Assembly: GCF_000718785.1 (NCBI RefSeq)
Contig: NZ_JOCA01000017.1
Location: 1 to 64,000, forward strand
Length of the DNA: 64,000 nt
Reading direction: 5' to 3'
Origin: Streptomyces sp. NRRL WC-3626
Lineage (GTDB): Bacteria; Actinomycetota; Actinomycetes; Streptomycetales; Streptomycetaceae
Both the position numbers and the translations under genes were made by a program. This document shows, piece after piece, positions 1 through 6,344 of this stretch. Position 1 is the first letter of the stretch; each line of letters starts with the position of its first letter. The notes below the pieces were generated by a model. That model saw only the letters and a list, made by a program, of their open reading frames with translations, made no database searches and had not been told where the DNA came from.

Positions 1-236
1 CCCACGGTCCAGTTCTGCGCGGACGTCCCGTTGCAGTCGTAGAGCTGTACGGCCGTACCGTTGGCGGTGCCCGCACCGGCCACGTCCACACACTTGCCGC
101 CGAGTCCGGTGATGCGTCCGGTGGCGGCAGCGGCGGCGCTCGCCGGGACGGAGTGGAGACCTGCCAGGAGGGCGGCGACGGCCGCCGTGCCGAGCGCGCC
201 GCGCAGCGCGGGTCTGTTCAGAAGCGTCGTGGTCAT
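1..236 (-). CDS. Secreted ricin-B lectin domain protein, C-terminus missing (runs off left edge)
   Basis: Only the first 78 codons are present. The ATG is preceded by GAAGGA at a normal distance. The product starts with a Sec signal peptide of about 36 residues: a basic start, an alanine/leucine-rich core and an SAA-type cleavage region. It then runs straight into a ricin-B/CBM13 repeat, with the typical GGKCVDVAG start, LYDCNG and the conserved QNW near the edge. In Streptomyces this module is usually joined to a secreted glycoside hydrolase or protease, but here the catalytic part, if any, lies outside the window, so the substrate cannot be named. The neighbouring cellulase genes fit a polysaccharide-degrading role. 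Codon use is ordinary. Confidence 0.85.
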   Translation of the reverse strand, partial: MTTTLLNRPALRGALGTAAVAALLAGLHSVPASAAAAATGRITGLGGKCVDVAGAGTANGTAVQLYDCNGTSAQNWTV

Positions 237-378
237 GAGTCACTGTCCTTCTTGCCGCCGATGCCCGGCACGCGGCGGCAGTACCGCCTCCGACATGTCC
301 AGGACATGCCAAAACGGCTGCGGACTCCGTGACGGCGGTGCGGCGGCAGGTGGGGGAGAGGATAGGAAACCTTACTTA

Positions 379-409
379 CTTCAGTCCGTGATTTAAGGAG
401 TGACTGAAG
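379..409. promoter_or_regulatory. Inverted repeat in the intergenic region upstream of the ricin-lectin gene
   Basis: Perfect 8-bp arms CTTCAGTC (379-386) and GACTGAAG (402-409) are separated by 15 bp. The surrounding 361-400 stretch is unusually AT-rich for this genome, so it is a plausible promoter/operator for the leftward secreted-protein gene. No regulator can be assigned. The rest of the 237-608 gap shows only this element and the palindrome at 535-551. Confidence 0.4.
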
Positions 410-534
410 CGCCTGTCAAGTGTTTGGTCCAGTCCAACTCGCGCCCGCGGCGCAGGAGTTCCCGAGGCCGCTCCCCGCTGTCGGTGAACGGCGCCCGCGC
501 CCGCATCGCGTCAGGCCCTCCGCGCTTGCCTGGT

Positions 535-551
535 CTATCGAATTTCGATAG
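535..551. promoter_or_regulatory. 17-bp palindromic operator upstream of the FAD oxidoreductase
   Basis: CTATCGAA and TTCGATAG form perfect 8-bp arms around a single central T, 57 bp before the ATG at 609. Length and symmetry suit a dimeric TetR-, PadR- or ArsR-type repressor, but none is encoded beside it. Confidence 0.5.
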
Positions 552-608
552 CTTCCCATCGTAAGTCGATCGAAGCGTCCGCCTTCGACGTCCCGAAGGA
601 GCACTCCC

Positions 609-1808
609 ATGCCCACAACAGCCCGCCGCGAGGCAACCGTCGACACGGATGTCCTGGTGGTCGGCGCCGGCCTCGCCGGCCTGCACGTCGCCACCCTGCT
701 CGCCCGGCAGGGCCACGATGTGCTCCTGGCCGAACGGCGCACCGCCCTCGGCGGCGCGATCCGCACCACCGGCATCTTCGTACGCAAGACACTCGACGAC
801 TTTCCGCTGCCCGACGAGCATCTCGGACCGCCGATCCGGCGCGTGGTGCTCTATCCGCCCGGTCTGCGCCGCCCCGTCGCTCTGGTCAGCGACCGTGACG
901 AGTTCCGGGTGGGCGACATGGGGCCGCTGTACGAAACGGCGGCCACGGCGGCGGTCGACGCCGGTGTGCGACTGGCACTGGGCACGCGCTATGCCGGCCG
1001 GGACGGCGACACCTTCCGGCTGGTGGGGCGCGGCGGACCGGTCGCGGTCCGGGCGCGCTTCGTCGTCGGCGCCGACGGGGCCCGTTCGAGCGTCGCCCGC
1101 GACCTCGGCCTCGACCGCAACCGACACATGCTGGTCGGCGCCGAGGAGGTCTTCGCCGTACCGTCGAACGGCGAACCGCCGACCTTCCACTGCGTCCTCG
1201 ACCCCTCCCTCGCCCCCGGCTACCTCGCCTGGGTGATACACGACGGGGAGCACGCCCATGTCGGGGTCGCCGGCTATGCCGAACGCTTCCCCCAGGGGCT
1301 GCGCCGCACCATGGAACGGTTCAGCGCGTCGGCCCCCGGACTGGACGGCGTACGGCGGCCCGAGTCGGTGGAACGGCGCGGCGGACCGATACCCGTCGGC
1401 GGGGTACTGCGGCGCATCGCCTGCGCCGACGGACTGCTGGTGGGGGACGCGGCGGGCGCGGTCTCCCCGCTCACCGCCGGTGGTCTTGACCCGTGTCTGC
1501 GCCTGTCGGAACTGGCCGCTTCCGTCCTCGACGAGGCACTGCGGTCGGGCGGCGCGGATTCCCTCGCCCACTACGACGGGGCCGCTCTGCGCGCCCGGTT
1601 CCGGGGCCGGCTCGGTATGCGCAGGGGCCTGGCGTACCTCCGGGCACCGGCCGCGGCCACGGCGGCGTTCGCCCTGCTGCGCACACCGCCCGGCCGGGCC
1701 GCCGCCGCCCGGGTCCTCTTCGGCGACCGCTCCTTCCCCGACCCGGCGCCGGCCGGTCAGACGCCGGTGAGCAGGGCGTCGAGCGGGGCGGGCACCCGCT
1801 CGGGCTGA
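609..1808 (+). CDS. FAD-dependent oxidoreductase, geranylgeranyl-reductase-like family
   Basis: The 399-residue product starts with a Rossmann dinucleotide-binding fingerprint, VVGAGLAGLHVA (about residues 16-27), followed by the E of AERRTALGG that usually contacts the ribose. The middle holds a GADGARSSVAR segment (about 154-164) and the C-terminal half holds GDAAGAVSPLTAGG (about 282-295), the flavin-binding DG and GD motifs of the p-hydroxybenzoate hydroxylase/geranylgeranyl reductase superfamily. No signal peptide or membrane segment is seen. The ATG follows GAAGGAG. The substrate is unknown: members reduce isoprenoid chains or hydroxylate aromatics. Its last 52 bp overlap the convergent TOPRIM gene. 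A palindrome at 535-551 suggests dedicated repression. Confidence 0.8.
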   Translation: MPTTARREATVDTDVLVVGAGLAGLHVATLLARQGHDVLLAERRTALGGAIRTTGIFVRKTLDDFPLPDEHLGPPIRRVVLYPPGLRRPVALVSDRDEFRVGDMGPLYETAATAAVDAGVRLALGTRYAGRDGDTFRLVGRGGPVAVRARFVVGADGARSSVARDLGLDRNRHMLVGAEEVFAVPSNGEPPTFHCVLDPSLAPGYLAWVIHDGEHAHVGVAGYAERFPQGLRRTMERFSASAPGLDGVRRPESVERRGGPIPVGGVLRRIACADGLLVGDAAGAVSPLTAGGLDPCLRLSELAASVLDEALRSGGADSLAHYDGAALRARFRGRLGMRRGLAYLRAPAAATAAFALLRTPPGRAAAARVLFGDRSFPDPAPAGQTPVSRASSGAGTRSG

Positions 1809-2374
1809 AGGGCCTCGACGAGGACCCGGCCGTAGCGGATCTTGCGGCCCTTCTTGGTGCCCAGGAAGCGCCGCAGCCGTTCCTGTGCGCTACGGTCCCG
1901 TTGCGCGGGCTGGTTGAGGAAGGTCCGCAGGGGCCGCAGTTCGCCCTCCGCCCGGACCAGTTCCTCCACCCGGTCGACCCCCAGCGCGCGGATCAGCTCG
2001 TCCTCCAGATCCGCGGCACAGACGAAGAACTCCGCCCGCCCGGCACCGGCCCGCTCGAGTCCCCGGGCGTAGTAGCCGCGTTCGCCCTTGTCGCACAGCC
2101 CCGTCAGCCGCAGGCCCAGACCGGGCGGCCCCAGCAGCCGGGCGAAGCGCCCGATGTTCATCGCACCGCCCATCGGCAGGACGCAGACCCCCTCGGCCGC
2201 CAGGTCCCGGCCGCGGCGCGCGGCCAGTGCCTCGACCGCGGCGGCGTCGCTCAGCCCTTCGAGCAGGACCGCCGTCCGGACGCCGAGCCGCTCCGCCAGT
2301 TCGCGCGCCGGGTCGCCGGGACCGCCGGCGGCCCACGCGGCGACCGCGTCCCGGAACACCCTCATGTCAGCCAT
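1757..2374 (-). CDS. Stand-alone TOPRIM-domain protein
   Basis: The 205-residue product has a TOPRIM-like core. VLLEGLSDAAAVEAL (about residues 36-50) supplies the conserved Glu and Gly-x-Ser-Asp strand-turn, and LCDKGE (about 93-98) sits where the DxD-type metal-binding strand falls in OLD-nuclease TOPRIM domains. No ATPase or winged-helix domain is attached, so unlike OLD nucleases it is the TOPRIM unit alone with about 100 charged C-terminal residues. No signal peptide is present. The product is probably cytoplasmic and may act on nucleic acid or nucleotides, but this is inference. No good ribosome-binding site precedes the ATG, and a second Met lies three codons in. The 3' end overlaps the preceding rightward gene tail to tail. 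Confidence 0.65.
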   Translation of the reverse strand: MADMRVFRDAVAAWAAGGPGDPARELAERLGVRTAVLLEGLSDAAAVEALAARRGRDLAAEGVCVLPMGGAMNIGRFARLLGPPGLGLRLTGLCDKGERGYYARGLERAGAGRAEFFVCAADLEDELIRALGVDRVEELVRAEGELRPLRTFLNQPAQRDRSAQERLRRFLGTKKGRKIRYGRVLVEALQPERVPAPLDALLTGV

Positions 2375-2427
2375 GAGAGGAGTCTGTCCCCTCCGAGGCC
2401 GCCGGCGACAGGTAATTACGGCCGGAG

Positions 2428-2460
2428 GGCGACACCGGCACCCGCGGCACCGGTGTCGCC
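2428..2460 (-). terminator. Terminator hairpin after the LPMO gene
   Basis: Perfect 11-bp arms GGCGACACCGG and CCGGTGTCGCC enclose an 11-nt loop, starting 12 bp past the LPMO stop codon on the leftward strand. No T-run follows, as is usual in Streptomyces. Confidence 0.7.
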
Positions 2461-2472
2461 GTCAAGGTCCGG

Positions 2473-3552
2473 CTATTGCACGCAGCCGATCGTGCCCACG
2501 GGGAAGTCGTTGCCCGACGACGTGGCCGTGAAGCCGAACGTCGTACTGCCGTCCGGAGCGATCACCCGGTTGTGATCGACGTTCCGTACCGTCACCGTGC
2601 CGTCGGAGCCCTTCGTCAGCGAACCGTTCCAGGCACTGCCGATCGTGGTCCCGGTACCGGGCTTCCACTGCACGGCCCAGCCGTTGAGCGGTGACGTCCC
2701 GTGGTTCATCACCTCGACGGAGCCCTGGAAACCGCCGCTCCAGGAGTTCACCACGGAGTAGACGGCCATGCACTCACCGGTGTGCGGGGGATCCGTCGGG
2801 TCCGGGTCCGTGGGGTCCGGGTCCGGGGTGCCGCCGTCGTCGCCGATGCCGGTGACCTCGCCGTTGCCGCCGTCGAAGACGACGTCGGAGCAGGAGAAGA
2901 AGTTCTCCTGGCTGTCCGAACGCACCCACTGCATGAAGATCAGCGCGTTGCCGGAACGCCCGGAGGGCAGCTTCAGATCCCAGTGATAGTGGCCGCCGTT
3001 GGCGCCCGGCGAACCCTGCTGGGGCGGGTTGGTGACGGTCTGGATGAGATCCAGGTCGTTCCAGCCCAGCTGGGAGGTGGGCGACCAGCCGGGCTTGGTG
3101 ATGTAGACCCGGAAGTCACCGGGGTGGGCGGCCCAGTTGCTGTACTTCACGTTGATCGTCGCACCGGACGTCAGATGCGTGCGGGGCCAGTCGGAACGGG
3201 CCGCGTTGTAGGCGGAGAAGTCGTACGGGGACCGGTCGCCCGCGCTGCAGAGCGTGCCGTCCGGGACATAACCGGCGCCACGGCCGCCCGCGTTGGAGTC
3301 GAGCACGGCGAACCAGTTGTACAGCGCCGTCGACCCGCTCTGGTTCAGCGCGGCCTGGCACGCGGGGTTGTCCGGGTCCAGTGCGCCGGTGCCGGTGATG
3401 GCGTCCAGCTGACAGAGGTAGGTGCGCGATCCGGGCATCATCGCCACGCCGTGCGCCTGCGCGTCGTTCTGCCAGAGGAAACTCAGTCCGAGCCCTCCGA
3501 GGAGGGTGGCCAGTACCGCTGCCAGGGAGACGAATCTGCGTCGTAAGACCAT
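2473..3552 (-). CDS. Cellulose-active lytic polysaccharide monooxygenase (AA10) with CBM2
   Basis: A 33-residue signal peptide ends in AQA, so the mature protein starts with His34, the N-terminal copper ligand of the histidine brace. The second ligand is His143 in NWAAHPGDF. The start HGVAMMPGSRTYLC matches the CelS2-type C1-oxidising cellulose LPMOs of Streptomyces. The catalytic domain (34 to about 230) is joined by an Asp/Pro/Thr linker (DPDPTDPDPTDPP) to a C-terminal CBM2 (about 255-359) with surface-type Trp residues. It acts outside the cell on crystalline cellulose, needing copper, a reductant and O2 or H2O2. It sits directly downstream of a GH12 cellulase, an arrangement also known in S. 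coelicolor. A long hairpin lies between the two genes. Confidence 0.93.
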   Translation of the reverse strand: MVLRRRFVSLAAVLATLLGGLGLSFLWQNDAQAHGVAMMPGSRTYLCQLDAITGTGALDPDNPACQAALNQSGSTALYNWFAVLDSNAGGRGAGYVPDGTLCSAGDRSPYDFSAYNAARSDWPRTHLTSGATINVKYSNWAAHPGDFRVYITKPGWSPTSQLGWNDLDLIQTVTNPPQQGSPGANGGHYHWDLKLPSGRSGNALIFMQWVRSDSQENFFSCSDVVFDGGNGEVTGIGDDGGTPDPDPTDPDPTDPPHTGECMAVYSVVNSWSGGFQGSVEVMNHGTSPLNGWAVQWKPGTGTTIGSAWNGSLTKGSDGTVTVRNVDHNRVIAPDGSTTFGFTATSSGNDFPVGTIGCVQ

Positions 3553-3596
3553 GGAATCTCCTGTACCGGTGGTGGATGGGCGGGGATAGGTGGAAA

Positions 3597-3636
3597 CCCC
3601 GCCCGTCCGGGGTGGGTGCCGACCGGACGGGCGGGG
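3597..3636 (-). terminator. 14-bp-arm hairpin between GH12 and LPMO genes
   Basis: Arms CCCCGCCCGTCCGG (3597-3610) and CCGGACGGGCGGGG (3623-3636) are perfect, with a 12-nt loop. It lies about 105 bp past the GH12 stop and 45 bp before the LPMO start. It may end the GH12 transcript or set the ratio of the two messages; it could also stabilise the upstream RNA. Confidence 0.6.
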
Positions 3637-3741
3637 GGCTCGGATGAGCGCGGGGCCCGGGGGCCCGCCCTGCCGGCGCAGGGGGGAAGGGCGGGGCCCC
3701 GGGCCCGGGGGACGCGGCGGGGACGCGGCCCGCCGGTCGTG

Positions 3742-4878
3742 TCAGGCGGTCGCGCAGACGGTGCCGTTCAGGCTGAACCCGTTCGGCGGGGTGAAGGAGC
3801 CGCTGTAGGTGCCCTGGAAGCCGAAGTTCGCGCTCGCGCCGGGCGCGATCCGCCCGTTGGTGTCGAGCCCGCTCGCCGTGACCGCCCCGGAGGCGGGGGT
3901 GACGGAGGCGTTCCAGGCGTTGGTGACGCGCTGTCCGGAGGGGAGGGCGAAGGCGAGCTTCCAGCCGTCGACGGCGGACGAACCGGTGTTCCGCACGGTC
4001 ACATCGGCCGTGAACCCGCCCGGCCAGACGTTCGTGGCGTACGACACCGAGCACGCGGCCGGACCACCCGGCTCCCCGGGCTCCTGCGGGCCGCCGCCAC
4101 CGGTGTTCACCGTGGACGAGAAGGAGTCGACCGACAGCCCCGCACCGTTCTGCCACGGCTCGAAGCCCGCCTGGACACTCGTCAGATACCAGTCGTTCTG
4201 AGCCATCCCGCGCGCCACGGTCGCCCGGACGAAGTCCATGACGTCGAAGCTCCAGCCGCTCATCGCCGACGGCGCCACGAACGACAGAACGTCGTTGGTG
4301 CCGTTGCCGCCCGCCCACACCTCCCAGGTGCGCCCGCCGACACTCGCCGTGCCGGCCCGGGAACCGATCGGCTGGATCTGGCCCACCTTGTTCAGCCAGA
4401 TCATGATCTCGGTCCGGTTCACCCCGTCGGTCCGGGGCGTCGGGTCCAGCCAGATGTCGTACGAGGCGTTGTACACGGCGTTGTCGACGAAGCCGTACGA
4501 GATGCTGCTGGGCGCGCTGGAGATGCCGCTGATCCGTGCCGGGAGGGCGGTGCCCGGCGAACAGTTGGTGTAGTGGCAGCCGTTGAAGACCGACGGATAC
4601 GACTTCGGGGCCCCGTTGGTCGGCACCGAACCGTCGGCCCGGGTGACGCGGAAGCCGCTGTCCGTGGCGGTGACGCACTGGGTGGCGCTGGTGCCCCAGC
4701 GGTTGTTCTGGACGACGTAGCGCCCCTGGATCACGGTCGATCCGAACTGTTCGCAGACCGTGGTGTCGGCCTGGGCCGGCGCCGTCCCGGTCACCAGCGC
4801 CGCGAGCACGGCGAAAGCGGTGAGGAGCGTCGCCAACAGGCCGCGCGGGACCCGGGGTTGGTTCGGTAACCGTCGCAT
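3742..4878 (-). CDS. Secreted endo-beta-1,4-glucanase GH12 with CBM2
   Basis: The ATG at 4878 was chosen over an upstream in-frame Met because GGAGAGG precedes it and a normal signal peptide follows (37 residues, ending APAQA). The GH12 domain (about 38-255) contains the family nucleophile E157 in NRTEIMIW and the acid/base E240 in GFEPWQNG. A Gly/Pro/Glu linker leads to a CBM2 (about 276-378) with flanking cysteines. It cuts internal beta-1,4 bonds of cellulose or mixed-linkage glucan outside the cell. Two GGGAGCGCTCCC boxes stand in its promoter region, so induction by cellobiose through a CebR/CelR-type repressor is expected. Together with the LPMO downstream it forms a two-enzyme cellulose unit. 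Confidence 0.92.
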   Translation of the reverse strand: MRRLPNQPRVPRGLLATLLTAFAVLAALVTGTAPAQADTTVCEQFGSTVIQGRYVVQNNRWGTSATQCVTATDSGFRVTRADGSVPTNGAPKSYPSVFNGCHYTNCSPGTALPARISGISSAPSSISYGFVDNAVYNASYDIWLDPTPRTDGVNRTEIMIWLNKVGQIQPIGSRAGTASVGGRTWEVWAGGNGTNDVLSFVAPSAMSGWSFDVMDFVRATVARGMAQNDWYLTSVQAGFEPWQNGAGLSVDSFSSTVNTGGGGPQEPGEPGGPAACSVSYATNVWPGGFTADVTVRNTGSSAVDGWKLAFALPSGQRVTNAWNASVTPASGAVTASGLDTNGRIAPGASANFGFQGTYSGSFTPPNGFSLNGTVCATA

Positions 4879-4914
4879 GAGGGGGACCTCTCCAGGAGGA
4901 TGCGGGGGACCGGG

Positions 4915-4928
4915 CGGGAGCGCTCCCC
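4915..4928. promoter_or_regulatory. CebR/CelR-type operator 1
   Basis: The core GGGAGCGCTCCC is a perfect 12-bp palindrome, starting 37 bp upstream of the GH12 start codon. It matches the known cellobiose-responsive repressor box of actinobacteria (TGGGAGCGCTCCCA) in its 12 central bases. Confidence 0.8.
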
Positions 4929-4940
4929 TCTCCCCATTGA

Positions 4941-4954
4941 TGGGAGCGCTCCCA
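4941..4954. promoter_or_regulatory. CebR/CelR-type operator 2 (perfect consensus)
   Basis: TGGGAGCGCTCCCA is a perfect 14-bp palindrome identical to the consensus box. Its centre is 26 bp from that of operator 1, so two repressor dimers could sit about two and a half helical turns apart upstream of GH12. Confidence 0.9.
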
Positions 4955-5076
4955 GTTGTGTTTCGGAACGGGACTGTAGGAGCTACCCATGTCCCTGACA
5001 AGGCCGTGCGCGGGAAACTGTCGAATTCTTTTCGAAGCCGCAGGTCGGAGAGTTGATCCATCACGGGTTACGGCCT

Positions 5077-5090
5077 CGGGAGCGCTCCCG
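5077..5090. promoter_or_regulatory. CebR/CelR-type operator 3
   Basis: CGGGAGCGCTCCCG is a perfect 14-bp palindrome. It lies between the 3' end of the LacI gene and the GH12 promoter, 136 bp from operator 2, which would allow looping or repression of read-through. Confidence 0.8.
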
Positions 5091-5115
5091 AAACATTCGG
5101 TGTGACGCGCACGGG

Positions 5116-6138
5116 TCAGGCGGAGTCGCGCAGCACCAGTTCGGTGCGGAGGATGACGTGCCGCCAGGCCACCTCCGGCTGCTCCATCTCCTCCAGGAGC
5201 AGCCGGACCATCGTCCGGCCGATCTCCTCCAGCGGCTGCCGCACCGTCGTCAGCTTCGGCGCCGTGTGCTGGGCGAGCGGGAAGTCGTCGAAGCCGATCA
5301 CCGCCACGTCCTCCGGCACCCGGCGCCCGGCCGCCCGCAGGGCGTCGAGCGCGCCCGCGGCCATGGTGTCCGACGCGGCGAACACACCGTCGATCTCCGG
5401 TGCGCGCTCGATGAGTTCGGCCATCGCCCGGCGCCCGCTGTCCGCCGAGAAGTCCCCCTCGACGGTCCAGGAGTCCCGGTGCCCGACGCCCGCCCGTTCC
5501 AGCGCCTCGCGGTAGCCGCGCAGCCGGCACTGGGCCACGTACATGTCGAGCGGCCCCGTGATGGTGCCGACCGAGCGGCGGCCGAGTCCCAGCAGATGCG
5601 CCACCGCGCCGCGGGCGCCGCCGGTGTTGTCCGCGTCGACGTAGGTCACGCTCTCCTCGCCCGAACGCCGCCCCAGCAGCACCGTGGGCAGGCCGACCTC
5701 GGCCAGCATGTCGGGCAGCGCGTCCTCCGCGTGCACGGACATCAGCATCACGCCGTCGACCCGGCCGCCGCGCGCGTACTCCACGAGCCGCTGCCGTTCG
5801 GCGTCCGTGCGGACCAGGGTGAGCAGCAGCTGCACCTTGGTGTCGGTGAGCGCGTCGCCGACGGACCGGACGATCTCCGAGAAGAACGGCTCACCGAACT
5901 GCCGCCAGTCCGGCTCCGTCATGACCAGCGCGACGGCGTCGGCACGCCGGCCCGCCAGTGAACGGGCCGCCAGATTGGGCACGTAGCCCAGTTCGGCGAT
6001 GGCACGCTGCACGGCACGGCGCGTCGAATCCTTCACGCCCGCCGCGTTGTTGATGACACGCGAGACGGTGCCCCGCCCCACACCCGCGAGCGCGGCCACC
6101 TCCTCCAGCGTCGGTGTGCCGGGACGCTGCCTGCTCAT
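5116..6138 (-). CDS. LacI-family repressor, CelR/CebR-like, of the cellulase unit
   Basis: The 340-residue product has an N-terminal LacI helix-turn-helix, TLEEVAALAGVGRGTVSRVI (about residues 9-28), a hinge YVPNLAARSLA and a periplasmic-binding-protein-like sensor core with the usual GFDDF near residue 285. The start at 6138 is supported by GGGGGTGG and by the family's normal length; a longer in-frame ORF upstream has no fitting N-terminus. The recognition helix resembles that of CelR, which binds TGGGAGCGCTCCCA, and three such boxes lie just downstream of this gene. The effector is probably cellobiose or another cello-oligosaccharide (inference). The gene is divergent from a GH127 gene whose operator has a different core, so that promoter may belong to another regulator. 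Confidence 0.85.
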   Translation of the reverse strand: MSRQRPGTPTLEEVAALAGVGRGTVSRVINNAAGVKDSTRRAVQRAIAELGYVPNLAARSLAGRRADAVALVMTEPDWRQFGEPFFSEIVRSVGDALTDTKVQLLLTLVRTDAERQRLVEYARGGRVDGVMLMSVHAEDALPDMLAEVGLPTVLLGRRSGEESVTYVDADNTGGARGAVAHLLGLGRRSVGTITGPLDMYVAQCRLRGYREALERAGVGHRDSWTVEGDFSADSGRRAMAELIERAPEIDGVFAASDTMAAGALDALRAAGRRVPEDVAVIGFDDFPLAQHTAPKLTTVRQPLEEIGRTMVRLLLEEMEQPEVAWRHVILRTELVLRDSA

Positions 6139-6271
6139 GACCACCCCCACGAGATCACTAGATCCTACGGCCACCGACGCCCCGAACGGCCTGTTCGTCG
6201 GCACACTTTGTGGCCGGCCGGTGACGGACTCTGGACAGCGGCCCCGGCGCTGTGCTGTCATCCCGACTGGT

Positions 6272-6289
6272 TCTTACAACGTTATAAGA
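6272..6289. promoter_or_regulatory. LacI-type operator upstream of GH127
   Basis: TCTTACAACG and TTATAAGA form an 18-bp imperfect palindrome with a central AACGTT and one mismatched pair. Central CG symmetry is typical of LacI-family sites. It sits 56 bp before the GH127 ATG and is unlike the GAGCGCTC boxes. Confidence 0.6.
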
Positions 6290-6344
6290 GCCAGCTCTGC
6301 GCACCTCCCGGCCGGATCCAGGACGTCGAACAGGAGCCCCCCAC

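Noticed and set aside
393..1571. Long leftward open frame opposite the FAD oxidoreductase
   Set aside because: It is the antisense shadow of a clear flavoprotein gene; the product is low-complexity and lacks any domain. Such shadows are expected in DNA of this GC content.
3116..5530. 804-codon leftward frame across the LPMO, GH12 and LacI genes
   Set aside because: It lies in another frame of three well-supported genes and reads as Arg/Gly/Pro-rich nonsense.
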